Shown: positions 1-7,702, counted from the stretch's first letter. The stretch is DNA of 15,516 nucleotides from Zoogloeaceae bacterium (GCA_031278735.1 JAITJU010000164.1:1-15516); one strand, 5' to 3'. The notes: generated by a model not told the origin, from the sequence alone. Numbers and translations are program-made.

Positions 1-13
1 CCCCCCCCCCCCC
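1..13. repeat. Poly-C homopolymer tract at the left edge
   Basis: The window opens with 13 consecutive C (13 G on the minus strand); the run may continue to the left. It lies downstream of the last gene of the pilus operon and outside any supported reading frame. Such a tract can be a slippage-prone contingency repeat, but a homopolymer at a sequence end can also be an assembly or sequencing artefact, and the sequence alone cannot separate the two. Confidence 0.6.
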
Positions 14-17
14 GCGC

Positions 18-38
18 AAGTCAAATCTGACTTTTTTT
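18..38 (+). terminator. Possible rho-independent terminator (plus strand)
   Basis: A 6-bp stem (AAGTCA at 18-23, TGACTT at 28-33) with a 4-base loop runs directly into T residues up to 38, the form of an intrinsic terminator for a rightward gene coming from outside the window. The stem has only two G-C pairs, so it is weak. On the minus strand no U-run follows the stem, so it is a poor terminator for the pilus operon. If real, it implies a convergent gene to the left. The remaining gap (39-158) holds only a short hairpin (67-82) and no supportable gene. Confidence 0.35.
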
Positions 39-158
39 GAAAATAGTTAGAAGAAAATCATTATTTGTTGCTTTTCTGCAACAGACCTGGACGCCCGGTA
101 ACGGCATCGGCGAAAGGCGGGAAGAAAACCGGCGGGAGCCGCGATGCGGCAAACGGCG

Positions 159-719
159 TCAGCGCGCCGTCTCTTTGCCGGAAAGCCATTGCAGGCGGCA
201 GGAAGCCCTGAGATTGGGGCCGGGGGAGGGCGGCAAGGCGGCGACGCGCGCCATGTCACAATCTGTGACGCGCAAAGGGCCTGGCCATTCAAGAACGCGC
301 CAGAAATCAGCGAATTCCTGTTCGTGATTCAGATCGAGTTCGAGGCTCAATTCGTTCTGCCACAATGGAACGCCGTCATCGCCCCAGCGTTGCGGCAGTG
401 AAAAATCCGACCGCGCCGCCCCCATGCCCAGCGCGCCGCGCGCCGCTTGCAGCCGGGCGGCAAGCGAGGCGGAATCGGCGGCGGCAAAGAATCCTTGCGC
501 TTCCAGTTCGGCCAGTTGCGCGGCAAGACGCTCGACTTTCCGCCCCCGCAATTCTTGCAGGCGGTCACGCGCGGCGCTCAAAAGCGCGGCGTTCATCCTG
601 GCTTCAAGCGCCGCGCGCTCGCGCGCCTGTTGCCCGAACAGGGCAATGCCCGCGCCGGACGCGATCAAGAGGAACGCCAGCAGCGCGGTCCGGGACATGG
701 ATTTGGCAAAGGGCGTCAT
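159..719 (-). CDS. PilO-like inner-membrane pilus assembly protein (hypothetical)
   Basis: This 186-residue protein is not recognisable by any catalytic motif. It has a short cytoplasmic N-terminus, one membrane segment at about residues 11-28, a charged alpha-helical and probably coiled-coil stretch at about 30-75 rich in Ala, Arg, Glu and Leu, and a globular C-terminal part. That is the architecture of PilO/GspM/MshJ proteins, which pair with PilN/GspL in the periplasm to form the alignment complex between platform and secretin. Its ATG overlaps the stop of the upstream PilM-PilN-like gene by 4 bases (ATGA), so translation is probably coupled. A second in-frame Met at residue 8 is a possible alternative start. 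It is the last gene of the operon in this window. The role is inferred from topology and position, not from sequence identity. Confidence 0.7.
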   Translation of the reverse strand: MTPFAKSMSRTALLAFLLIASGAGIALFGQQARERAALEARMNAALLSAARDRLQELRGRKVERLAAQLAELEAQGFFAAADSASLAARLQAARGALGMGAARSDFSLPQRWGDDGVPLWQNELSLELDLNHEQEFADFWRVLEWPGPLRVTDCDMARVAALPPSPGPNLRASCRLQWLSGKETAR

Positions 720-2149
720 GGCGCGGACGGCAGGGCAAGCAGGAGATCGAAGGGCGCGGCGCCGGGCGCCGCCGAGTCGGCGGCGGCGCCTTCCGGCGGC
801 TGCCGGTATTCGTGATTCATGCCGGCGCGCGCAAGGTGCCGGAGAAAACGGGCAAGATCGGCGGCGGAAGCGCGGCCATTCAGATTCAGCACGGCTTCCG
901 CCGCCTGCCAGCGCAGCTTTTCCAGATGAATGCCGGGATGCTGGCTCAACAGGACGGCAAGCTGGCGCAGGGCATGCAGCATGGCCTCCGGCGCGCGCTC
1001 GGCGCGGTAGCGCGCGTATTCGTCAAGCAACCGGCGCGCTTGCCCGGCTTCGATATGCGAAAAAGCCGCCAGCGCCGGGTTGTCCCGCAGTATTTCCCGC
1101 GACTGCGCCTCCAGACGCAAGACATCCAGACGCGCCGCGCTGTTCTGGGTTTGCAGGCCGCGGGCGGCCAACAGATCGATTCCGCCGGAACAAACGCCCG
1201 CCAGCAGGAAGGATACGCCCGCGCCCAGCAGCAAGCGACGGTATCCCGGCAGATGGTATTGCCGCCGCAGATCGGCGGGCGCGTGATGCTGGCGCGGCGG
1301 CCACGCGGCAAGGCAGGCAAGCGGCAGCGCCTCCGCCGCGAACATTTCGGGCGCGGGCGCTCTTTTCCGCCATTCCAGGGGTTGCAGGCGCATCGACGCC
1401 ATGTCGGGATGCGCGAAGGCGGCGGCGATTTCACCGGCTTCGGCGTCCGGCGCTCCCGCCAGCAGGAAAACCGGCAGGGGAGATACGTTTTCCACGTGCT
1501 GCCGATGGACGAGGTAAGCGTACAGACGCCCGGTTTCCCCGGCAATCCAGACGCTCCTTTCCGCGTCGTCCGGCGCGGGACTCAAGCGAGAAAAAACGAC
1601 GCGCCCGTCTTGCAGCAGGGTCTGGCGCAAGGCGCGCGCATGCAGGGTGAGCAACAGGCAGACAGACGGCAGACCGGCGACGCGGCGCAGGATTTCCGCC
1701 ATGACGTGCGGCATGGCGTGAATGCCGACGACCGGCGTTTGCCCCAGAGCGGCCAGCCACTCCCGCAAGGGACGATCCGGCAGGGCGGTCAACGACAGGC
1801 GCTCTTCCCGCCGTCGGCCCATGACCTCCCCTTGCGAACATGCCATGACAAAAGGATTGCCGCCGAAGTGCTGGCGCAGCTTGCGGCTTATCAGCGCGCT
1901 TCTTTCGCCGCCGCGCAAGCGGGGAATGTTTTCCTGGACATACGCTTCTTCCGGCAGATTGACGAGCAGACGCACGGATTCGCCCGGCGCGCTTTCCAGC
2001 AGCGCGGACAACGCCTGCCGCCCCGCGGCGTCCGGCGTGAAGCGCGCCAGCTCCCGGACGCGGGGCGCGCGGAACTGGCGGACGTAAAGACAGGCGCCGC
2101 CGCTTTCCAACAACAGCAGCAGGCGGCGGGGACGGCTAAAGCGCAACAT
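716..2149 (-). CDS. PilM-PilN-like (GspL-like) fused pilus/secretion assembly protein
   Basis: The protein has 477 residues. Residues 1 to about 300 form a soluble domain without a signal peptide. A single membrane segment lies at about 304-328, followed by a helical stretch (about 335-400) and a small C-terminal domain (about 405-445). This matches a cytoplasmic actin-like PilM domain joined to a membrane-anchored PilN domain, the arrangement of GspL in type II secretion; MshI of MSHA systems is the other comparison. In its family this protein links the assembly ATPase in the cytoplasm to the periplasmic PilO-type partner, here probably the next gene. The ATG lies inside the end of the platform gene (14-base overlap) and its stop overlaps the next start (ATGA). 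No ATP-binding signature could be confirmed by eye. The tail from about 450 is Ala/Pro-rich. The fold assignment is inference from length, topology and context. Confidence 0.72.
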   Translation of the reverse strand: MLRFSRPRRLLLLLESGGACLYVRQFRAPRVRELARFTPDAAGRQALSALLESAPGESVRLLVNLPEEAYVQENIPRLRGGERSALISRKLRQHFGGNPFVMACSQGEVMGRRREERLSLTALPDRPLREWLAALGQTPVVGIHAMPHVMAEILRRVAGLPSVCLLLTLHARALRQTLLQDGRVVFSRLSPAPDDAERSVWIAGETGRLYAYLVHRQHVENVSPLPVFLLAGAPDAEAGEIAAAFAHPDMASMRLQPLEWRKRAPAPEMFAAEALPLACLAAWPPRQHHAPADLRRQYHLPGYRRLLLGAGVSFLLAGVCSGGIDLLAARGLQTQNSAARLDVLRLEAQSREILRDNPALAAFSHIEAGQARRLLDEYARYRAERAPEAMLHALRQLAVLLSQHPGIHLEKLRWQAAEAVLNLNGRASAADLARFLRHLARAGMNHEYRQPPEGAAADSAAPGAAPFDLLLALPSAP

Positions 2150-3371
2150 GGCTTATCGCCGCGTAAATGGGGCCGATGAAGGCCAGCATGACCCAACCCA
2201 GAAGCGCGCCCAGCAACAGCGTGAGCAAGGGTTCAATCAGGCGCTCGGCGCGCTCGATGACCATATCGACATCGCGCTGGTAAAAATGGCGCAGGTTTTC
2301 CAGCGCGACATCCAGCGCGCCCGTGTTTTCGCCGACATGCAGCATCCGCACGACAAAGGCGGGAAAGAATCCGCTGTCGGCAAAGGCGGCGCTCAAGGGA
2401 CTGCCCTCGCGGATATTGTCTTCCGCTTGCGCCAGCGCGCGCCGGATGGCGCGATTGCCAACAATGTCGCGGGTGACGGCAAGCGCCGTCAACACGGGAA
2501 CGCCCGCCGCGTACAGCAGGGCAAGAGCGCCCGCGAAACGCGCCAGCGCGACCTTTTGCAGCACCAGGCCAATGACGGGCAGGCGCAACAACAGCCTGTC
2601 CCGGTAAAGACGGGCGGCGGCGGAATGGATCAGCCACGTCCGCAACGCCAGCGCCCCCAGAACAATGACCGCCGCGAGATGCAGGCCATAACGCGCCAGC
2701 AGATCGGAGAGCGCGAACAGCAGCCGCGTGTAAAAGGGCAGCGTCTCGCCCATCTGCCGCAAAAAAGCCTTGAGCTGCGGCGCAAGACAGAGAAAAAGAA
2801 AAAGACTCGCGGCGGCGATGACGACGCTGACGAACGCCGGATAGAGCAGCAGCTTCTGCGTCTTGCGCATCAGGTCGTCTTCCTGCTTCAGGGCGGCGAT
2901 CATGTCCTCCAGGGCGCGCGCCAGATCGCCCATCGTTTCGCCCGCCCGCGCCAGCTGGATGAAGAGCGGGCGAAACACGCCGCTGGGTTCCGATCGCATG
3001 GCCTGCGACAGGGTTTGTCCGGCGGCGATGCCTTCCAGCAACGCGCCAATGACCTGCCGCAGCGCCTGCCCCTCCGTTCCCGTGTGCGCGTCATGCAGGT
3101 CGCGCAGCGCCTCTTGCAGGGAGATGCCGACGCGCAGCAATTCCTTCAACTGAAACCAGAAGTCGATGAGTTCCCGGCGCGAAACGACAAGTCGGCGGCG
3201 CGACATGCCGCTCAACCATGCGGCAAGCGCGGCGGCGCGCCCGGCGCGCTCGCGCACCAGATCCAGGCGCATCCGCGCCAGACGGCTTTCCAGATCCCCC
3301 GGCGTCTCGGCTTCCAGACAGCCGCGGACGCGCTCGCCATTTGCGTTGACGGCCAGGTAGTGATAGCGCAA
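2136..3371 (-). CDS. mshG: Type IV pilus / type II secretion inner-membrane platform protein (MshG/GspF/PilC family)
   Basis: This 411-residue protein has the two tandem T2SF domains of the GspF/PilC/MshG family, at about residues 66-190 and 269-400. Membrane segments lie at about 176-197, 226-245 and 378-400. Typical family sequence includes the LLRVGISLQEAL stretch near 78-89, the repeated GxPL/AGVPVL-type stretch near 289-294 and the GENTGALD stretch near 347-354. Such proteins sit in the cytoplasmic membrane and couple ATPase movement to pilin insertion. The start is TTG, chosen because it gives the full N-terminus of the family and has a strong ribosome binding site 8 bases upstream. Only 3 bases separate it from the ATPase stop, and its 3' end overlaps the next gene by 14 bases. 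The mshG name follows from the adjacent MshL- and MshE-like genes; gspF or pilC would be equally valid by domain. Confidence 0.9.
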   Translation of the reverse strand: MRYHYLAVNANGERVRGCLEAETPGDLESRLARMRLDLVRERAGRAAALAAWLSGMSRRRLVVSRRELIDFWFQLKELLRVGISLQEALRDLHDAHTGTEGQALRQVIGALLEGIAAGQTLSQAMRSEPSGVFRPLFIQLARAGETMGDLARALEDMIAALKQEDDLMRKTQKLLLYPAFVSVVIAAASLFLFLCLAPQLKAFLRQMGETLPFYTRLLFALSDLLARYGLHLAAVIVLGALALRTWLIHSAAARLYRDRLLLRLPVIGLVLQKVALARFAGALALLYAAGVPVLTALAVTRDIVGNRAIRRALAQAEDNIREGSPLSAAFADSGFFPAFVVRMLHVGENTGALDVALENLRHFYQRDVDMVIERAERLIEPLLTLLLGALLGWVMLAFIGPIYAAISHVAL

Positions 3372-3374
3372 CGC

Positions 3375-5102
3375 CTACATCCTCTCGCTCAAATCCACAA
3401 CCCGCGCAAGCTCGGCAAGCGCCGTCGCGCCGGAAAGCGTCTGGGCGACGCCTTCTTCCGCCAGCGTGCGAAAACCCTGCTGGCGGGCGTGACGCAACAA
3501 CTCGCCAACCGTGGCGCGGCGCGCGATGAGTTCATTCAGGTCGCTATCCACGCGCAGGATTTCCATGATCGGCAGACGCCCCCGATAGCCGGTGAAATGG
3601 CAGCGTTCACAACCCGCCGGACGATAAATCCGCGGCGCGGCCTCCCGCTCGGGCCAGCCGAGCAGGCGGCATTGCTCGCGCGTGGCGACGACGGCTTCCT
3701 TGCAGTGCGGACAAAGACGGCGCAACAGCCGCTGGGCAATGACGCCAATCAGGTTGCCCGCGAGGATTTCCGGCGTGACGCCAATGTCCATCAGGCGCGG
3801 CAAGGCGCCAAGAGCGGAATTGCTGTGCAGGGTGGCAAACACCTGATGCCCAGTCATGGCGGCGCGAAAAGCCATGACCGCCGTATCCTCATCACGGATT
3901 TCGCCCACCAGAATCACGTCCGGGTCCTGTCGCAGCATGGCGCGGACGCCATTGGCAAAATCCACGCGCAGGGCGTCGCTCATGCTGGTCTGGCGAACCA
4001 TCGGCAACGGGTATTCCACCGGGTCCTCCAGCGTCATGATATGGACGCGCTCGGAATTGATCCGGTTCAGTATGGCGTACAGACTGGTCGTCTTGCCGGA
4101 TCCGGTGGGGCCGGTGAGCAGGATGACGCCTTCCGGACGGGCGAGAAGCCTGGCCAGCAAGGCTTGCGCCGCATCGGAAATGCCCAGTTCGCCAAGCGGC
4201 ACAATCCCCTTCTTTCGATCCAGCACCCGGAGCACCACGTTTTCTCCGTGCAGGGTGGGCTGACTGGAAACGCGAAAATCCACGGGACGCCCCGAAACGG
4301 AAAAAGTAACGCGCCCATCCTGCGGCGCGCGCGTTTCCGCGATGTTCATGCCGCTTATCACTTTTATCCGCACACACATGGCGCTCCAGCAACTTTTGTG
4401 CAGGGCGCGAATCTGCCGCAGGATGCCGTCCTGACGGTAGCGTATGCGCAAAAAATTTTCTTCCGGCTCGAAATGGATGTCGGAAGCGCCCTCCTTGACG
4501 GCATCCGTGAGAATGGCGTCGATCAGGCGCACCACGGGCTGACTGAAATCCTGCGCCGCCGCCGCCGCGAACCCCGCGCCGCCGTTTTCGATTTCCGCCA
4601 CGATGTCGTCAATGCAAAGCGCATAGCCGTAATAACGATCGATGGCCGCCGTGATTTCCGAGGCCTCGGCCAGCAGGGTCTCCAGACGCACCGGCGCGCC
4701 CAGACGCCCGCGCAGGAATTCGCGCACCCGATCCTGCCCGGGCAGGTCGTGACCGTCGGCTACCGCCAGCGTCATGCAATTTTGTTCGGCGTCATAACAG
4801 AGCGGCAACGCCTGCGCCGCCTGCGCCACTTCCTTGGGCAACAGGGCCAGCGCGGCGGCATCCGCCATGACGTGCGCAAGGTCTACGCTGGCCTTGCCCA
4901 GATTCGCGGAGAGCGCGTCGCGCAGCGCCGTCTCCGTCACAAAACCCATCGCCACCAACTGCCTGTCCAGCGACAAGCCGCTGCTCGCCTGTTCCAGACG
5001 CGCAATGCGCAACAGATCGGGCGAAAGCAACCCCATCGACAACAGGGCGTCGCCCAGAGCGGATGGAGAAGCGGACAGGGCGGCGGGCAGGGAAGCTACC
5101 AT
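3375..5102 (-). CDS. mshE: Pilus assembly / secretion ATPase (MshE/GspE/PilB family)
   Basis: This 575-residue cytoplasmic ATPase powers pilin polymerisation. Residues about 13-65 resemble an MshEN domain, the c-di-GMP-binding module of MshE/PilB ATPases, with two LG-x-L-x3-G-like repeats. A GspE-type catalytic core follows from about 185: an Asp-box region with SDIHFEPE (207-214), Walker A GPTGSGKT at 331-338 (Lys337), Asp-rich and Walker B region DPDVILVGEIRD at 393-404, and a His-box region with TGHQVFATLHSN. A tetracysteine zinc motif (C464, C467, C498, C501) is typical of extension ATPases and absent from PilT. The ATG follows the secretin stop by 7 bases without an obvious Shine-Dalgarno sequence, which suggests translational coupling. 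Oddity: the Arg expected at the start of the first MshEN repeat is Ala15, while the expected Gln 23 residues later is present (Gln38). Assignment to the extension ATPase family is firm; the MSHA subtype rests on the neighbours. Confidence 0.93.
   Translation of the reverse strand: MVASLPAALSASPSALGDALLSMGLLSPDLLRIARLEQASSGLSLDRQLVAMGFVTETALRDALSANLGKASVDLAHVMADAAALALLPKEVAQAAQALPLCYDAEQNCMTLAVADGHDLPGQDRVREFLRGRLGAPVRLETLLAEASEITAAIDRYYGYALCIDDIVAEIENGGAGFAAAAAQDFSQPVVRLIDAILTDAVKEGASDIHFEPEENFLRIRYRQDGILRQIRALHKSCWSAMCVRIKVISGMNIAETRAPQDGRVTFSVSGRPVDFRVSSQPTLHGENVVLRVLDRKKGIVPLGELGISDAAQALLARLLARPEGVILLTGPTGSGKTTSLYAILNRINSERVHIMTLEDPVEYPLPMVRQTSMSDALRVDFANGVRAMLRQDPDVILVGEIRDEDTAVMAFRAAMTGHQVFATLHSNSALGALPRLMDIGVTPEILAGNLIGVIAQRLLRRLCPHCKEAVVATREQCRLLGWPEREAAPRIYRPAGCERCHFTGYRGRLPIMEILRVDSDLNELIARRATVGELLRHARQQGFRTLAEEGVAQTLSGATALAELARVVDLSERM
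3380..3386 (-). promoter_or_regulatory. Ribosome binding site deciding the TTG start of the platform gene
   Basis: On the minus strand GAGAGGA lies 8 bases before the TTG at 3371-3369, within the last codons of the ATPase gene. It is a near-ideal Shine-Dalgarno match and supports TTG as a true initiator. The protein has no other initiator that would keep the full N-terminus. Confidence 0.7.
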
Positions 5103-5109
5103 GACGTCA

Positions 5110-6846
5110 TTATTGCGCCGTCTGTTCCATGCGCCAATTCACGCGGCGCTCCGGCGCGGCGAAGAAAGCGGCGTCCGGCAGCCGGGATTTCATGTCGGCG
5201 AAATCCCCATTCACGCCCGGCTCGCGGATGACCACCGGACGCAGAAAAATGACCAATTCCGATTTTTTCGTCGCGTCATTGCGCGCGGAGAGGAGTTCGC
5301 CCGCCAGCGGAATATCGCCCAACAGCGGGACGCGACCTGTCCTGTAATCGGCGCGATCCTCCATCAGACCGCCCAGCACGGCGATTTCACCGCTGGACAG
5401 GCGCAGCACCGATTCGATTTCCCGTGTGCGAATCTGCGGAATCTCGTTGGCGACGTTGGCGGGAATGTCCGGGTTCGGGTCCTTCACCATGCCGACAATG
5501 CTGGAAATGCTGGGGCGCACATTGAGGATGATCTGATCGCCTTCGCTGATCTGCGGCGTCACGCTCATCACCAGCCCAACGGAAACCGTTTGCGGCGTCG
5601 AGGTATAGGCCACGATGGGATTGCTGTTGCTGTTGCCCGCCGTGACATCCGCACGGATATTGAAATACACCACGCTTTCCACCACCTTCAGCAGGGCGGT
5701 CTGATTGTTCAGCACGGCGAGACGGGGACTGGAAAGCACACGGGTGGAGCCAAAGGCGCGCAGCAGGCTCAGGGTGGCGGATAACGGCGCGTCATGCGCA
5801 TAACGCAGAACGAAGGGCGTCATGGCGGGCGGCAGGGCGGAGGCGGGCGAGGCGGGCGCGACGGAAAAGACCTTGCCGCCGTCCGCCCATATCCGGCTCC
5901 ACTCGATGCCCTGCTGATAGCCCTCGCTCAATTCCACTTCCACAATGGTGGCTTCGATCATGACCTGCCGCCGCGCCGCGTTCGCCACCTGGTCGATGAA
6001 CGCCTGGATGCGCTCATGCTGGCGTCCCGTGGCGCGCACGGCCAGGACGCCGCTTTCCGGGTTCAGGATGACGGCCGCCGCTTCGCGGAAACTCGACCGC
6101 GCCGGGACGATTCGCGCGGCGGCGCGCGGCCTTGCCTGTGCCGCCTCGTCCGCCGCCGCCTCCATTCCGGCTTCCTCGCCCGGAAAAACCCGGTCGGTTT
6201 CCCGCAGGATGTCCTTGACATTCTGCTCCAGCGACTCCCAGAACATGTTGCGCGACAGGTTTTCCACTCGCGTCGAGGAAATGTTGCCGTTCGCCATGGG
6301 CGAAGCCGCCAGATTTTCCGCGCCGCCCGATGAAGCGTAGCCCGTGCCGGAGGCAATCTGCGTGTTGGTCGCCACCTCGCTTGCCACGGCGCGGCTCATG
6401 TTCACGTAATCGACCGTGTAATGACGCAGGAAAGGCGTGTCCGGCATGACGATGAGATTGACGCCATCCATCTCGAAACGCATGTCGATCTGGCGCGCGA
6501 TGCGGGACAATAACTGCGGCAGGGTCTGCTCAATGGCGTTCAGCGTCACCCGGCCAGAAAGCCCGGCGTGGATGTCGACATTGAGCTTCGCGTCCCGCGC
6601 CAGCGCGAAGAGCAAATCCTGCACCAGCACATCATGCACCACCACGCTATAGGTTTCGATCGGGACGGGCGGCGCGGGCGGCGTAACCGCCAGCGTATGC
6701 CATACGGGCGACGGGACGGCGGGCGCGGAACTTGCCGACGCCATATCCGCGCGCAGGTGACCGGAGATTGGATCGCGCGCCATCGGCGCGCCGCAAGCCG
6801 TCAAAACAAAAAGAAACCCGCCCATGACAAGAAAACGCAATGACAT
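5110..6846 (-). CDS. mshL: MSHA-type pilus outer-membrane secretin, lipoprotein (MshL family)
   Basis: This 578-residue secretin forms the outer-membrane channel for the pilus. The N-terminus carries a lipoprotein signal with lipobox LTAC (Cys18). A secretin/TonB short N-terminal (STN, N0) domain lies at about residues 63-135, then an N1-type region with a low-complexity Ser/Asn/Gly stretch at 160-192 and an Ala/Glu stretch near 221-245. The C-terminal secretin core runs from about 290 to 540, with GSTRVLSSPRLAVLNNQ (366-382) and VPLLGDIPLAGELL (506-519), both hallmarks of the family. Length, lipobox and STN arrangement fit MshL better than PilQ, which carries AMIN domains that I do not see. 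It is the first gene of the operon; its ATG is preceded by a GGGG stretch 5 bases upstream. The gap to ubiG (86 bases) could hold the operon promoter. Confidence 0.9.
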   Translation of the reverse strand: MSLRFLVMGGFLFVLTACGAPMARDPISGHLRADMASASSAPAVPSPVWHTLAVTPPAPPVPIETYSVVVHDVLVQDLLFALARDAKLNVDIHAGLSGRVTLNAIEQTLPQLLSRIARQIDMRFEMDGVNLIVMPDTPFLRHYTVDYVNMSRAVASEVATNTQIASGTGYASSGGAENLAASPMANGNISSTRVENLSRNMFWESLEQNVKDILRETDRVFPGEEAGMEAAADEAAQARPRAAARIVPARSSFREAAAVILNPESGVLAVRATGRQHERIQAFIDQVANAARRQVMIEATIVEVELSEGYQQGIEWSRIWADGGKVFSVAPASPASALPPAMTPFVLRYAHDAPLSATLSLLRAFGSTRVLSSPRLAVLNNQTALLKVVESVVYFNIRADVTAGNSNSNPIVAYTSTPQTVSVGLVMSVTPQISEGDQIILNVRPSISSIVGMVKDPNPDIPANVANEIPQIRTREIESVLRLSSGEIAVLGGLMEDRADYRTGRVPLLGDIPLAGELLSARNDATKKSELVIFLRPVVIREPGVNGDFADMKSRLPDAAFFAAPERRVNWRMEQTAQ

Positions 6847-6932
6847 CCTGACCCCGGAAATATTATGACAGGAGACAGAATACAGGATATGACAAATTAG
6901 GGATAGCGAAATTTTCTTGGCATTGCGCGCCC
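6847..6932 (-). promoter_or_regulatory. AT-rich gap upstream of the pilus operon, likely promoter region
   Basis: These 86 bases between the ubiG stop and the mshL start are markedly AT-richer than the flanks. On the minus strand they contain TTGTCA (6895-6890) and CATAAT (6869-6864), but the spacing of about 20 bases is too long for a standard sigma-70 pair, so no promoter is assigned precisely. The 7-mer TGTCATA occurs twice in the same orientation exactly 24 bases apart (plus-strand 6864-6870 and 6888-6894). No clear ubiG terminator is visible here, so read-through from ubiG remains possible. Confidence 0.35.
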
Positions 6933-7652
6933 CTACGCTTTGTCCTCCGGTTCCCTCGCGGCGACCATCAGATAATTGACGCTCGTATCCCGGCTCAGGG
7001 CGCAGGCGCGGGTAAAGGGGTTGTAGCGCAGACCAACGGGATGTTCCGGCTCCAGCCCGGCGACGCGGCAGTAACGGGCGAGTTCCGAGGGCTTGATGAA
7101 TCTTGCGTAATCATGCGTTCCCGCGGGCAGGAGTTTCAGCAGGTATTCCGCGCCGACGACGGCCAGCAGGAAGGCCTTGGGATTGCGGTTCAGCGTGGCG
7201 AAAAAAGCCTTGCCGCCCGGTTTCAGCAATTGGCGGCAAGCCTTGAGCGTACTTTGCGGATCGGGGACGTGTTCGAGCATTTCCAGGCAGGCGACCGCGT
7301 CGAAATGTCCCGGCAATTCGCCCGCGAGCTGTTCGGCGGAAACTTGCCGGTAATCAACGGCAAGACCGCTTTCCAGAAGGTGCAAGCGGGCGACGCCCAG
7401 CGATTTTTCGGAAAGATCGATGCCGGTCGCCCGCGCGCCGCGCGCCGCCAGACCTTCCGCCAGCAGGCCGCCGCCGCAGCCGACATCGAGCACTGCTTTT
7501 CCCGCGAGATCGATTTCACGGGCAATCCAGTCAAGGCGCAGCGGATTGATTTCATGCAACGGACGAAATTCGCCATTGGGGTCCCACCAGGCGTGGGCGA
7601 GTTCGCCGAATTTGGCGAGTTCCCTGGGATCGGCGTTGGGCAGATCGGTCAC
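6933..7652 (-). CDS. ubiG: Ubiquinone biosynthesis O-methyltransferase UbiG
   Basis: This 239-residue enzyme uses S-adenosylmethionine for the two O-methylations of the ubiquinone ring, at the cytoplasmic membrane. Visible features are SAM motif I VLDVGCGGG (54-62), acidic motif GIDLSE (77-82), EMLEHVPDPQS (124-134) and LKPGGKAFFATLNRN (143-157), all close to the Escherichia coli UbiG pattern, including the WWDxxGEFxPLHxINPLRL N-terminal stretch (22-40). The GTG start at 7652 was chosen because it gives almost exactly the family length (about 240 residues) and follows an AGGA ribosome binding site by 9 bases. A longer frame opening at 7820 would run through a terminator and the end of ompA. 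It lies directly downstream of the ompA terminator. In Pseudomonas aeruginosa ubiG also neighbours an MTA deaminase gene. Assignment is very secure. Confidence 0.96.
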   Translation of the reverse strand: MTDLPNADPRELAKFGELAHAWWDPNGEFRPLHEINPLRLDWIAREIDLAGKAVLDVGCGGGLLAEGLAARGARATGIDLSEKSLGVARLHLLESGLAVDYRQVSAEQLAGELPGHFDAVACLEMLEHVPDPQSTLKACRQLLKPGGKAFFATLNRNPKAFLLAVVGAEYLLKLLPAGTHDYARFIKPSELARYCRVAGLEPEHPVGLRYNPFTRACALSRDTSVNYLMVAAREPEDKA

Positions 7653-7670
7653 GGCGGAAAATCCTCGAAG

Positions 7671-7702
7671 ACAAGAAAAAGCCCCGCGTGACGCAGGGCT
7701 TT
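7671..7702 (-). terminator. Rho-independent terminator after ompA
   Basis: On the minus strand an 11-bp stem (plus-strand 7678-7688 with 7692-7702, one G-U wobble) encloses a 3-base loop and is followed by TTTTTCTTGT. It begins about 18 bases after the ompA stop. It ends only about 18 bases before the ubiG GTG, so ubiG transcripts from upstream must read through it. Confidence 0.85.

Noticed and set aside
67..82. Hairpin GTTGC/GCAAC as terminator of the pilus operon
   Set aside because: The stem is only 5 bp and no U-run follows it on the minus strand.
365..2179. Open frame of 604 codons on the plus strand
   Set aside because: It is antisense to the PilM-PilN-like and PilO-like genes. The minus-strand genes have membrane segments, coupled starts and operon context; this frame has only Arg/Gln-rich low-complexity sequence.
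2148..5231. Open frame of 1027 codons on the plus strand
   Set aside because: It lies antisense to the platform and ATPase genes, whose domains and motifs are clear. Its translation is Gln/Arg/Ala-rich without recognisable domains, as expected from high-GC codon bias on the opposite strand.
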